Part shown: positions 11,001 to 22,365 of the stretch, piece after piece
Numbering within the stretch: the stretch's first letter is position 1
Layout of the letters: each line of letters opens with the position of its first letter
Source: Owenia fusiformis
Lineage: Eukaryota; Annelida; Polychaeta; Sabellida; Oweniidae
DNA: 64,000 nt
NCBI GenBank assembly: GCA_903813345.2
Contig: CAIIXF020000008.1
Location: forward strand, 8,392,366-8,456,365
Direction of reading: 5' to 3'
Translations under genes and position numbers: made by a program
The notes under the pieces: model-generated
The model's database searches: none
Seen by the model: the letters and a program-made list of their open reading frames with translations, nothing else
Told to the model about the DNA's origin: nothing

Positions 11001-13311
11001 AATGGTGGGATATCCACTTTCTGAGACTCAGGGGGTAAAAATGACCACGGGTCAGTGTTTAAACTACTGTATATCTGTATATTCATCATTATTATCATTA
11101 TTATAGGATTAGGCTTCAACATTAGAGGAGGTATTGATATACCACAAACTCCAGGAGAGAATGGAATCTATGTGACAAAGATTCGTTCTGATGGTTCCGC
11201 TGCTGCAGATGGACGATTGCAGAATGGTGACAAAATCATAAAAGTAAGTTGGCAAAAGAACTAGAATCAATTGATCCAGTTGTTGACATACTGGTAATAG
11301 TAATACATATACATGTACTCAAATGTACAGACAGTATACTTTTACATGTCTGCCACAATATATTTTTGCTACCAGCGACTTTGAATTGTTCAGGATATTG
11401 ACCATCTTTTTTAAGATCTCTTGAACAGATGTTGATGTCATATGGATGTGTCAGTAAAAAATAATCTTTTGCTAAGTCTTTTATATAAACCTTTCAACGA
11501 CCTCAATTCTTCTCTCACTTTGAACGTGATTTGTTGATGCTTTGAAGCAGTCATCTCTGTACATCAATATTTTCTATAGAATTTGCAACAGCAATGGGAT
11601 ATTGTTATATAAATAGTTTCTTCTTTCAGATAAATGGACAAGATATAACAGGATTTGCACATAGTGAAGCAGTGAATATGTTCAGGAAATCAGGAAACCC
11701 AATAGTTCTCACTGTTTACCAAGGTTCAGAAGCCAGACCAGTAAGTATCAACTCGTAGCTCACTTTTATTGGGTGTCTCATTATTTAGGGGTGGGATTAC
11801 ACTAGTTTACTACTCTGACATATACATGTACAAAGTTAGAGGATCAGGTCACTCGGATTAATATATGTAACAAAAATCTATTAAAAATAAACAAAAAGTA
11901 AAGTGAAATCCAAAATATTGATTAGTAAAACATGTAAAAATTGTAAAAAAAACTCAAAAATAATCTATTGAAAGAATAGTCCTCTGCCCCTTTGTTAAAG
12001 CTTAGGTTTTCCCTTATATGTAGAGTGACATAAAAATTTTGCGATAACATTCTCAATTACCAGGTACTCATCATTGTTTACTAAAGAAGTAAAACCTGTA
12101 AAGTGTAACACCTCTGTAAGTGGAACACTTTTCACACTCCCATTCTCATTTTTCGTGAGGTTTTATGAGATTTGCATATTAAACCTCCAATGACTCACCT
12201 TTCCCTCTTTTTAATGGCATATTTGAGTTCAGTGAGAAGTTTTCTACAAGAATGATATTTATTTATACAGTTATGTTATTGAAATATTCTTTCCATGACT
12301 TTTTCAACTTTTCTAAAAAAAAAAGTATAGGCCAAATCTCCATTGATGCAATGTTAAAATTCTTTAAAACCTTAGTATATTCGTTGAAACTTTAGTATAT
12401 TGTTTAACAACCAAAATTTAAGTGACGATTGCAAGTTTCTGCCATTGAAGCCTATGGCAGTCTGGCCCAATCAAAACGAATAAAAACAAGTGCTGACATC
12501 TTTTTATTCAGCTACTCCCTTATTGAATGTTCATATGTGGAACCAAGGGTGTTCCACTTTCACAGTTTTCAGTGCTTGCATGCCAAAGAATCTTGTGAGT
12601 TTAGGAATATGTCTTTTGTCAAAATTTTACCAAATAAGTGAGAATAATTAAAAAAATTATTGCATAAATGTGGCTAGCTAAGATATGTTAATGGTATTCT
12701 TTTTTCATGAAACTAATCCTGAATTAATGACTTTGTAAATTTCTAAGGTTCCCATATTCAGATTATTTCATTTTGAACATTTTCGGACAATTTTACACAA
12801 GGGGAAGCCCAGACAGAAATTTTTTTTCTCTTCATTGAGAAGTGTGCAGCACTGCACATTTGTCGGCCTGATCTACTGAAACAATTCATCAAAGGTCATG
12901 AATAAGAAGCTATTCCAATATGATATAATGTATAATGTATATTTTTAATAGTATCCAACTTTTTGTTGATAATGTTTGGTGTTTGGCATCTGACAGTGGG
13001 TGTTTGGCAATCAGAGTTTAGTGTCTGTAGCAAATGGCAGGTGGTGATATTTTGTAGTATAACGTCTTGTATATATTTGGTGTCACCCTTTATAGTTCCA
13101 AAATGCAAATCCATATTGTTTGAAAACTGACTAAAACTGGTAACTTGTTTTTCAGCTGACTGAAGAGGATTCAGTGGATGGAGGAAAAACTGCGAAGAGT
13201 GCGCAAGGAGGCTTGTCTTTAGTGAAATATGGATCCTTATTGGGACTTTTATTCTTAACTGGAACTCTAGCATATTTTGCAGTAAAAAAATATCGCTTAC
13301 AAGTAGATTAA
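8010..13311 (+). CDS. SYNJ2BP: SYNJ2BP / OMP25 (tail-anchored mitochondrial PDZ protein)
   Basis: Scaffold of the mitochondrial outer membrane; in mammals its single PDZ domain binds synaptojanin-2 and other C-terminal ligands. Coding exons: 8010-8073, 11107-11243, 11630-11740, 13156-13311 (TAA), joined in phase as 155 aa (human 145). The PDZ domain spans about residues 11-100, with carboxylate-binding loop GLGFNIRGG, a GIYVTKI strand, [17 protein letters not shown] and the SEAVNMFR helix. Residues about 126-144 form one hydrophobic segment followed by a basic lumen-short tail (KKYRLQVD), the pattern of a C-terminal mitochondrial tail anchor. Introns of 3.0 kb, 0.4 kb and 1.4 kb carry repeats. 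Divergent neighbour is VIPAS39. Identity is firm; the start is the only in-frame ATG before the first donor. Confidence 0.94.
8937..9241. mobile_element. Inverted, internally deleted fragment of the 6121-7331 element
   Basis: Reading the reverse complement matches the interior of the transposon at about 6600-7160 (shared blocks include the ACATGTAATAAATTCTT and CAGTGTATTCAGTGCTC segments), with a gap relative to it and without its terminal repeats. It lies in SYNJ2BP intron 1. A perfect 21-bp hairpin (8887-8909) stands just upstream. The rest of the intron, 9242-10307, shows nothing recognisable. Confidence 0.75.
10308..10553. mobile_element. MITE with ~65-bp inverted termini in SYNJ2BP intron 1
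   Basis: The left arm runs from CTGACATTAGG through TTTCCGGATCAAGACAGAG to TTTTGCCCAGTTGG; the right arm (10489-10553) is its reverse complement with a few mismatches. About 246 bp in all, with no coding capacity. Flanking stretches 9242-10307 and 10554-11106 hold no feature I can support. Confidence 0.8.
12955..13085. repeat. Dispersed repeat 'GTCTGTAACAAATGGCAG', copy 1
   Basis: A block with GTGTCTGTAGCAAATGGCAG followed by GTGGTGATATTTTG is shared, diverged, with 25395-25490 and 31307-31440. Here it lies just upstream of the last SYNJ2BP exon. Class unknown. Confidence 0.55.
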
Positions 13312-13632
13312 CTGTGTATTTTAGGAATATAGAAAATCACTATGTTTACAGTATGATCGCTATTTACAATGCAATATCAAGTTTCAAATTAACACATATT
13401 TTATTGATTATGTAAGAAATTATAAATATGATCATCAGTAAAAGATAAGGAAATTAGACAAATAAGCCATGAAACAAATCGTCTGAAAAGAAAAAAAGTT
13501 TTGTGCCATTGTTATAAGAGGTTACTTGATACTCAGTCTTGTGATTTTTACTGTGTAATAATCCTCATGCCATGCAGTGTAGTATAAGCTCGTGGCTCAA
13601 AGTATTTGAAAATCATGCACTTAGGTATGAGC

Positions 13633-13832
13633 CCACTCCTGTAGCCAGGGGAGATTCATGTTAAACCCCCCCCCCCTCCTGGCCAAATAGTCTTTAAAAA
13701 TCATGCATTTTTCACCTTTAGAGCACTTGTCAAGTGATTTGGGGTCAAAATTGTCAAATTTGAACCCCACTCCTGTAACTTTTTTAAAAAAATGACCCCC
13801 CCCCCCCTTGGTAGAAGCTGGCTACAGGCCTG
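13633..13832. mobile_element. MITE of the GTAGCCAG family, copy 2
   Basis: Bounded by CTGTAGCCAGGGG and CTGGCTACAGG in inverted orientation, with C-rich tracts at 13667-13678 and 13797-13808. It lies in the SYNJ2BP 3' UTR or just beyond. Ends are more diverged than those of copies 4 and 5. Confidence 0.65.
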
Positions 13833-15845
13833 GAGCCTTAGTTGTCAAAATGTTGCAGTGTATGTAGAATGGACTAAACATTATCCTTTTACATGTTATT
13901 ATCATTGGAGCACATTTGTTTGCTTGATATTTTGCAACGTCTATCAGGTTAGCTTTTTTTTAAAATAATATTCAACATAATATGATATAACAATAACACA
14001 TGCTCTTTGCTATAATCACTTAATAACCATGTTCAGCTACATAAAGCCAAATTATGATCTGTGCATATAGTAAGTATCAATGGTAGTTCTACTACTACCA
14101 TACTATAACTCCATAATTTTATTTCACTTTTAAAAAAGGAAAAATGTAGCCATGCAGACTAATGTTGTTCATCTAAAGGGCTAAGTCTCTAAAATGCCCT
14201 ATATATTTGTAACAGTCTGCAGTTTACTCTATAAATAGTTTTTTTGATGCAAGGGTTCTATCCTGAAAATCCAGAGGCTTGAAAATTGCACAACAAAATC
14301 CATGTAGCGAATTATAATGTGCCTCTTATAATTTCAAAAGGCACTAACTATGTGAGTAATCTGTTAAAGCTTTGGTATTTCCAGAATAGAAGTTTTGTAA
14401 CAAAGTCTATTGATGGCTCAAGTTACAGGTTATTCTAAACATTCATCAGTTCTTAAGCTAATAGACACTGGATTCCATTTAGAGTCTCTCTATATATAAA
14501 GGAATAGTAGAGATTATGAGTCCCACAATGAATGAGCTCCTTTAATAGAAAATTTGTGCATTCAATGTATTTTGTGTATTTGTATAAAGAGGTCAAAAAG
14601 GCTAAAAGAAAAACATTTTATTATGAAGTGTATTTTGTATGGGAAATATTAAATGCTAAGCTGTATAACAGGTTAACATGTTCTAGAATCATTGTGGTAT
14701 CACTTGTGTGTATTGTGTATACATAGTCTAGCACTTCTAGAGTTTTGAATGAATGTGATACTTATTACATTGACTGACAACAGACACCTGCTCCCTGTAG
14801 CACATATCACTCTTTTAAGTTGCAAATGTACACAAAACATTTTGTATTCATATATAATACAGGTGCGCTCCAGTATGTAACTTTTGAGGGAAAATTATTA
14901 TATTTTGAAAAACTGTATTAAATCCCTGTATATCCTCCTTGAGGTAACATGTATTATATTTTGTAAAATAAAGTAATATATTAGTGTAGATTGATATTAA
15001 TTTTAACAAAGTAATTTCCAAAGTTTGTTGCCATTTTAACTTTTCTAACTGTAAGGAAAGTAACTGTTTCACATAATAAATGCATAATAAAAATCTGTAT
15101 TTCAAAGTTATTTTATTTATTCACTAAAATAATTCAATAAAATCTATGCTTTTCATATTGGTCAGTGAAATCTATTAATCTGGTCAAAATGACTTTTGCT
15201 CTAACATCTAAAACTTTTTGTTGCATCCTGCCCCCTTCTGCAGAACATCAGACCATGGGCTTTCAAGGCACGAAAATCAACAATGGTAGATATACAATTT
15301 GATTGCTACAAATACTCAAATATAATTTTCATAGTTTTTTTTATTTCAAATCTATGTAATTACAAAGAAATTACCACTGACAGCCTTTCATAATTTTGCA
15401 GCAAAAATCTTTGATGTGAGAACCATCTATTTTATATTTCCAAACCTAATTTGTTGGGTACATTAATAGATGTCACTCTGAGTGAGTGTTGATTACACTA
15501 TTGGGAAATGAAAAATGTTAATTTTATCCGCGTTACGCCCACATTTAATATGAAGCATGAACATTGTTGGCAGTAGGTAGAAAAGTACATTATATCATAA
15601 AAATGTTAAAACTTTTGATTCAAAAAATCACTGGATAGGCCTAATAATCCACTTAGCAAGGGTATGTGTGTGTGTGTTCAATGACAGCAATCAAAGGATG
15701 ATTTGCTACAGGAATGCAACTGTTCCGTGTAAAAATACTCCTATCCCAGTCTACATTGTTTTTTGGTTTTGCCAGCCTGATATTAGAATTCTAATAAACC
15801 ACGATTGCCAACAAGAAAATCTCCGGGACAGTTTTCCGCTAAGTC
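13833..15845. other. Intergenic / possible SYNJ2BP 3' UTR, no gene seen
   Basis: AT-rich sequence without protein-like ORFs. The first AATAAA on the plus strand after the SYNJ2BP stop is at 14967-14972, so an unusually long 3' UTR is possible, or a non-canonical signal is used nearer the stop. Open frames here (for example 14532-14726 and 14848-15105) have biased AT-driven composition and no recognisable motif. Confidence 0.5.
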
Positions 15846-16160
15846 CCGGTGTAAAAGGGTAGGAGGTTCTATCAAATTATGGTCCTACTCTCCATTGATT
15901 TATATGGTGACCTAAATACAACTCTTTCTCTCATTATCTTATACAAAATCAGGGCCAGTAAGGGCCGTTAAGAAAGGGGACTATTATCCCTGGGGACCAT
16001 CATTTCTTTCACACCGGTGTGAAAGAAATTATGTTCCTCCTTTTTAAAGGCCCTTACTGGCCCTGATTGTGTACAAAATAATAAGAGAAAAAGGTCACCA
16101 TATAAATCAATGGTGAGTAGGACCATAAATTAATAGGACCTTCTACCCTTTTACACCGGT
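15846..16160. mobile_element. Palindromic MITE, 315 bp
   Basis: A nearly perfect foldback beginning CCGGTGTAAAAGGGTAG and ending in its reverse complement; the centre near 16010-16030 is the palindrome TTTCACACCGGTGTGAAA. The arms contain CAGGGCCAGTAAGGGC and TTTATATGGTGACC segments. A single-arm relative is at 20071-20235. Confidence 0.88.
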
Positions 16161-17229
16161 CAATATAGTCTCCCCGAATATATGGTCCAGGGGACCATTC
16201 ACCCTAGGACAGGGTGTGTGGTCCTAACCGGACCATATTTTCTGTATTGGTAAACAATATAACCCAGGACTATATATACTGACGGACTATAAATACATGT
16301 ACGTTGACCGGGTTCGGGTATGGTCGGATGATAATCCGTTTTTCTAATCGCTGCATGTACTTCACGTACGTAAATATCCAAGCTCATGTGCCAAAGGCAT
16401 GAAAGGGAGATGACCAAAAACTGTTAAGTAACCTAGCAAGAAGTATGTTTATAGAGTATCTGAATGATTGGAGAATTGGGTATCGATAGAATTGAATAAC
16501 ATAGAACCGTTTTAAAGATGTACTTTCAGTGGGCAATATGAAATATGTACTTACGAACGCACGCGTACAATTTATTTTCGACGTCATTTTTAAACGAAAA
16601 ATGAACGTGTAAAATTATCATGTTTCTCGAGAGATACGTTCTTTCCATGTGTAGTATTTACTTTCCCAATTGAGTATGAAAGGTTATAAAGAAAACGTTT
16701 GGCTTAGGTGCCAGCTCCTGGAAAATGTCATCCGGCCTTTGGCCCCATTGGACAACTGCCGAACACCAGTCGCCTGAACACCAACCGGCGCCAAACACCA
16801 TCCTCAAAAAGGTTGTTGGAGACTATGACAATATGTCACCACTTGTGGTTGTGACACAATAAGAAGGGAGGGGGTTACCCCCAAAAATAGATCAACCTAT
16901 CTTTATATAAAGATGAACATCTAGGACGGTGTTAAATCTTTATCGGCCGGGTTCATCTATTAGTGAATTCTGGGTCAAATTCTCAATGCCTTTCTTCTAG
17001 GAGAATTCTTAGCAAAACAAAGATGGGCTGAGCATCAAAATAAGTGATTATTTTATTTTTTACTCCCGCATTGGAAGTCCAGCGAAGGTTCGAATGGAAA
17101 CATATTATATAGCCTAGAGACATAATGTTGTGCGTCTGTCGTGATTATTTAAGCTTTTTACCAACAAAGTTCAACCATGCTTGAAAACGGCAACCATTGA
17201 TCCAGATTGCCTAGGCGCTAGCTTACATA
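16161..17229. other. Intergenic, no gene seen
   Basis: No splice-bounded coding exon is recognisable on either strand. The minus-strand open frames at 16199-16417 and 16384-16587 overlap each other and lack motifs. A segment near 16815-16860 (TTGGAGACTATGACAATATG, GTCACCACTTGTGG) faintly resembles the repeat at 31307. Confidence 0.45.
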
Positions 17230-17233
17230 AGCA

Positions 17234-17252
17234 CGGTGTTATAGCATGACAG
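17234..17252 (+). promoter_or_regulatory. Shared 5' motif, copy A (CACGGTGTTATAGCATGAC)
   Basis: The 19-bp string recurs exactly in reverse complement at 19835-19856, followed in both places by GATACG after one variable base. Each copy lies 50-80 bp before an ATG with a splice donor soon after it (17299 plus, 19777 minus). It may be promoter sequence of a duplicated gene start or the end of a mobile element. Confidence 0.4.
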
Positions 17253-17298
17253 ATACGACAAGGCAATTGGCCAAATTTTGCGGTAACGATAACAAAAA

Positions 17299-17354
17299 AT
17301 GGCGGACGGGAAAGACAGCATGTCCTCTTTTTCGCCTGTAGGCAAGATTCACAG
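17299..17354 (+). CDS. Orphan candidate first coding exon (MADGKDSMSSF...)
   Basis: ATGGCGGACGGG in good initiation context opens 18 codons and reaches a strong donor, AG|GTAAGC at 17355. I do not recognise the protein. A possible continuation begins at 17822 after a weak acceptor, giving R-DALANCLSLYRARKKIAKAN and then an acid-rich stretch to about 17980. The better-looking acceptor at 17811 instead leads to a stop after 14 codons. No further exons were found before MTA at 22366. It may be the start of a dead or very short gene, or chance. Confidence 0.3.
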
Positions 17355-18044
17355 GTAAGCTTTCCTTTTCAACTAGTTCCATTCGGTGATGCATATGTGA
17401 ATGGTTATAAAGATTGAGTTAAATCTGTCGTGTGGTTTACAAGAAGCAGAATCTAAGCTGTAAACCTACCCAGCTGAGATTTCGAAGTTCATAATTTTTA
17501 GTCCTTCTTCGTATTTTCTCAGTATATGTGCCTCAGAGCCACTCAAAATACTAACTGTACGTAAACTGTGTATAAACAAGCCATAAAATGACAAATGCAG
17601 AACAGAAATGTGGTGAATATTGTAGATAATAAGGTTTCAATCGCAAGGTCGTTAGACAGATACGTATGTATTGCATGCTTTTTTATGGACAGCAACGCAT
17701 TGTATTAGTTTTACATTAGATGTAAGCGGACGGTTACATGCAAGTTCCTGTCAAGTCAAGGTCCCTAGATGGATAGCTCTCTATGTGTGAACTGCCTATA
17801 TTTGTTTTCAGGACTCGCAAGAGACGCTCTTGCAAATTGCTTGAGCCTCTATAGGGCAAGGAAAAAAATAGCGAAAGCCAATGAAAGTGAAAATGATTGT
17901 AATGAAGAGGCAAAGGAAGAAATTAGTAACAACGAACAGGCGACGGAAGAAAACAACTCCAAATTAATTGATGATGTCATGAGTGACATTAGACATATAT
18001 TACCATTATTACAAATCATATTCAGCTGTTTATGTCACCATCTT

Positions 18045-18172
18045 CATAATAGTACAATAACGTCATTTCAAAGGGCAATATAGTGAAATATTGGACCTAG
18101 GGCCGCAGGTCCAAGGTCCAATGTTTCACTATTTTGCCCGCAGAAATGACGTGATTACTATTATTACCACCG
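18045..18172. repeat. Short palindromic element
   Basis: The arm ATAACGTCATTTCAAAGGGC...TGGACCT is followed after GGGCCGC by its reverse complement ending GAAATGACGTGATTA. The arms are about 55 bp. It cuts into the 3' part of the open frame that follows 17822, so that frame's tail is repeat-derived. Confidence 0.75.
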
Positions 18173-18572
18173 TTAATGCCCAGGGCTGAAATAGCAAATT
18201 TGAAATAGAAAATCTTACGCACTGAACGATATCACTTTTCCCGGGAAACATAGCCGGGCGGATAATATCATTATTGCCCGACTAAAGTCATTAACGCCCG
18301 ACACAATATTGCTCACGTCAATATAGCAATTTAAATGCCTTCTCAACTAGTACTAAAACCCCTAGAACAGGCCCTGCAAGGTGGTAATAATACGATTTCA
18401 TCTATTATAGCTTACAAAACTCAAATCCGGTTGAAAAACATTTCAATTTTGGATCACAAGCGATATGAAATGATTCGGTTTTACATATATGAACGAGGTT
18501 CGCGTAACTGTCTATCAATTTTTGGCGTATCCGCAAATTCAAAATACATTATTATGGCTTGAGTAGAACATA

Positions 18573-19447
18573 CACTCCCCTCCATAAGTTTGGCAACCTT
18601 TTTCCCCCATTGAACTACGTGTTAAAGCCTCTTTATCTTTGAATTTTTATTTACTTAACCTGCGATGAGAATACTTAAACTATTGATGGGAACGTAATTT
18701 GACCTTAATTCCAATACCTCCAAATTTTCTCAATTTTTTTCCTCAATTAGAATAGGTCGAAAATTGGTGATAAATTTGATGAACTTTTGAAAATCGACAT
18801 TCCCATGTTAACCAATGGGAAATGGTAGGTTTGCCGCAAGTCATATGACAGAATATCCATCCATCCGAGTCCTTGCAAAAAATACGATTAAGGCAGGCAA
18901 TTGAATTTGCTAGCTTTATTTAACAAAATATTGATATGTTTCTTCAGGTTCAACAAAATTATAGGGCTTTAAAGTCAAAATTGTTTTTCAAAAAACCTCT
19001 CCCATTGAAATAACACAGGAGGCGAAAAATTATTTTCAAAAATGACTTTGAAGCGCTGTAACTTTAATATTCATCAAATAAACTAAACATTAAGTGTTCA
19101 AAAAAGTTAGACAATTCAATTTTCTATATAAAAATATTTTTTGCTGAATCTTTTACTGAAAATATATCCTGATTTCTGATTTGCCCCGAACTCTCCATTT
19201 CCCATTGGATTACATGGGAATGACGATTTTCAAAAATTCATCAAAGTTATCATCAATTTTCGACCTATTGTTATTCAGGAAAAAAATTGAGAAAATTTGG
19301 AGGTATTGGAAATAAAGTCAAGTTACGTTTCCATCAATATTATAAGTTATTTCTCCGCCGGTTAAGTAAATAAAAATTCAAACGTAAAGAGGCTTTAACA
19401 CGTAGTTCAATGGGGAAAAAAGGTTGCCAAACTTATGGAGGGGAGTG
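18573..19447. mobile_element. 875-bp foldback transposon with TA target duplication
   Basis: The ends are perfect or near-perfect inverted repeats starting CACTCCCCTCCATAAGTTTG. Similarity between arms continues for about 250 bp on each side, and a TA dinucleotide flanks both ends (18571-18572, 19448-19449). This fits a non-autonomous Tc1/mariner-type element. The centre (about 18830-19190) has no ORF of note. Confidence 0.88.
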
Positions 19448-19750
19448 TATTAAGTGGTTTACAATGCTTAATTGCCTTTGTATGATCGTATGTAGGTCAC
19501 ATTTATATACACCAAGGTTGTTGCGCAATGTAGAGCATGCCCTAACGAGGAAAAGAAACAAATTACTAAATTTTATGAAGTTTTGAATTTCAAACTCGAC
19601 AGTTTTTCGCTTATTTCATGTTATCCATGGGCGTCGATTTGCAAAGACTACGTTCAAAATAAACATTACTGAATGCATCACCGAATGCGACGCTTACATA
19701 AACCTTTCATGCTTTTATTGATACGCAGTAGTAGAACATAATGCACCTAC

Positions 19751-19777
19751 CTTAGCTTTCTGTTTCATCGTGGCCAT
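19751..19777 (-). CDS. Orphan candidate first coding exon, minus strand
   Basis: On the minus strand, AAAATGGCCACG opens nine codons (MATMKQKAK) and meets the donor AAG|GTAGGT at 19745-19750. The shared motif CACGGTGTTATAGCATGAC lies just upstream at 19835-19856, as it does for the plus-strand candidate at 17299. No downstream exon is recognisable between here and SYNJ2BP. Nine codons are too few to argue function. Confidence 0.2.
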
Positions 19778-20070
19778 TTTATTGGATAAATCAGTGATCG
19801 TATTCGACTAACCTCGTTTTCAGAGGTGGCGTATCCGTCATGCTATAACACCGTGATAAGTGTCCGATTCGCGGCAGTGTGCGTTGAGTGCGACAGTAAC
19901 CCCTTCTTGAGCCATTTTGAGTTTTTTCCGGGGGGATTTCGTTAAGGGCGCTGAGGCCGGAAAAGGAAAATGTCCTCTTGTGAGTTGAACTGTTGAAGCA
20001 TGAAGAGGCTGGGGTTCAAGTGCAAGCAATGATGATGGAGACTTGTCTCTTTTTTAGAGTGTACACAGGT

Positions 20071-20235
20071 GTAAAAGGGTAGAAGGTCCTATCAAATTAT
20101 GGTCCTACTCTTCATTGATTTATATGGTGACCTCTTTCCCTTATTATTTATACACAATCAGGGCCAGAAAGGGCTGTTAAGAAAGGGGACCATAATCCCT
20201 GGCTGGGAGACCATAATTTCTGTAACTAAATATCC
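20071..20235 (+). mobile_element. Single arm of the 15846-16160 palindromic MITE
   Basis: Matches the left half of the element at 15846 (GGTGTAAAAGGGTAGAAGG, TTTATATGGTGACC, CAGGGCCAGAAAGGGC) and stops near its centre. The right arm is absent. Confidence 0.75.
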
Positions 20236-20505
20236 GAAGAAGAAGTTGTTCGAGGGACAAAATAAACTAGAATATATATTCCACACGGACGTGTATAACG
20301 TCCAGTCAACGTATTTATTGTCCATCAGTATCTTTTTTCTGGGGATAAGCTTATATATTTAAAATACCTTAAAAATACAATACAACGTGGGAGGATCATA
20401 AGTTCAGTCATCATGAGAAATCATGGCCTTCTATTTGAACCTTTCTTAACATAGGCTATTATTTTCTATGAAAGAAAAATGTGATGAATAACAAAATTTA
20501 GTTCC

Positions 20506-20714
20506 AGGGGCGTAGCCAGCTTTCAGTCAGGGGGGTGCGATCGCCAAAAAAATTAGGTTTTCAGTCGGGGGGTGCGGAATTTTACAAAAATTGATGCAAC
20601 TTCCTTCAAAATAAAAGTAGCTTCAAATAAAAAGCATTTTAAAGCTCTTTTCTTCTATCTCATGGTTATATTTTCGCAATCGCACCCATCGCACCCCCCC
20701 CCCCTGGCTACGCC
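20506..20714. mobile_element. MITE of the GTAGCCAG family, copy 3
   Basis: Runs from GGGGCGTAGCCAGC to GGCTACGCC with G-rich left and C-rich right subterminal tracts, about 209 bp. Intergenic between the orphan exons and MTA. Confidence 0.7.
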
Positions 20715-22194
20715 TATGAGTTCAGTCCGCATATCGTGACATGTGTGTTGACATGGTTGAAGGCCTTTTACAGGCAAGAAGACCTGGTCGGAGGCCTGGT
20801 CAAAATTTTACAGGAAAATATATTGATGCATTTTTACAATTGAAAATTTGTAATGGTAATATCGCCTATAAGGTGACGATCAGCTTTATTTCATGGTGTT
20901 GAGATAATAGGGATTATTTTAGGTGGAAGAATAATGTCTAGGTGAGGGTTAACAAATCATACTTGGACTTGTTGCCTAGCAACAGGCCTCATCACTTGGA
21001 GTATTAATAAATATTTTAAGGGGTCGTCTCAATAAGGCAATATTTGAATACATATATAGATACTTCCGTGAACCGATATACATTATTTTCCAAAACAGTA
21101 TACAATTTGAACCGTTGAGTGTAGTTGACTCTAGATGAAGACAGCTTGATGCAATCAAACGCTACTAAGGCATTCGATAATCACTGCATAACCACCAATG
21201 AAATGATACTATGATGTATCATCAGGCTTTAGATGAATATTAGAATGGCATTCTGACAACCTTTCTTCATCCTTGGCCGGGATCCTTGGTTCAAGCCAAG
21301 GGTTAGGGTATTTCAATTCTTTCAGCTCAGCGAGGCTTGATCTTGAAGGATGACTTTTCTTTCGCCCACTTTATTTTCAAGACTATTGGGGTGGGGGGGG
21401 GGCAACAACTGTGGCTTTACCTTGAAACTCAATTTTTCAATCGTGTTGGAAATCGTCGAATTCATGAATTTGGACTAGTTTACCTCCCTATTGGCTTCAC
21501 TTGCCCTAATTCGGAGTATGAATTAATACATATGGATGGGGCGAGGCCCGGAGGTGAGGGGGGGGGGGGCCTGGCCATAGGAACGTCTATAATATTTTTA
21601 TTCCATCGCAATCCCTGATTCGAAAGCTCCCGGAAAGCTCATGAGCAACAACTACATGTACCGAGGAATAACATCCCAAATAATTTTACATGATGATTCC
21701 TGCCAATTTTACGTTCGAAAAATGCATGTAATTACGGGGTAATTACTTTCCTTCCGAATAAAAGTAATTGAAACTACTCCTATACTACATATCAGTAGTA
21801 CTAGCTTTAGATAAGAGAAACTCTAATTTATAAATCAGAATGATCCAACACAACTTGACCATGGGAACACAAGTCAGAGAAAATAAAAGTGACAGACGTG
21901 CATTTTTGGGACAGAATTATATCAAACATATCAAAAATACAGTCTACACCACCCCTTTGCTTTAGCGTATTGAATGTAAAGGTAGCCCTTACAGAAAAGT
22001 TTATTGTTTTCCTTACAATAAATTACAATTTCTTTTCGTTGTTTTTTCTTGAAGTGACTTCAATATTTCGCCCAATTCGTTTGATTTTATAATAGAGTAC
22101 ATCATGAGCTTTCGTTTGATATACTGGATGATGTGGTCATTATCTTGGTCAGTGCCCCGTTCCAAAGTGTGTGCATTTAGAACCTAGGGACGCG
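20715..22194. other. Intergenic stretch upstream of MTA, no gene seen
   Basis: Contains a G-rich tract at 21391-21405 and another at 21558-21570 but no motif-bearing ORF. The open frame at 21337-21618 owes its glycines to those G runs. Confidence 0.45.
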
Positions 22195-22202
22195 TGACGT
22201 CA
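22195..22202. promoter_or_regulatory. CRE-type palindrome upstream of MTA
   Basis: TGACGTCA, inside CGCGTGACGTCACAGG, stands 164 bp before the MTA start codon in a locally GC-richer block (about 22150-22260). TGACGTCA is the consensus site of CREB/ATF factors. Whether it is bound is unknown. Confidence 0.45.
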
Positions 22203-22365
22203 CAGGTTTGGAAGAGGAGGAAGACAGAAGACCGTCGAATGACGACGTGCTCGTAATCATTGTTGGGCACTTCCCATTGCTAAATCAGCCCAAATCGAAC
22301 CGATCATATGATATTTAAACATTTGAACTTGGATTGGATGTGTGAACTAGAGGACCAAACCGACC

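Noticed and set aside
12896-13273. 125-codon minus-strand frame
   Set aside because: Antisense to SYNJ2BP exon 4 and its upstream intron; no motif.
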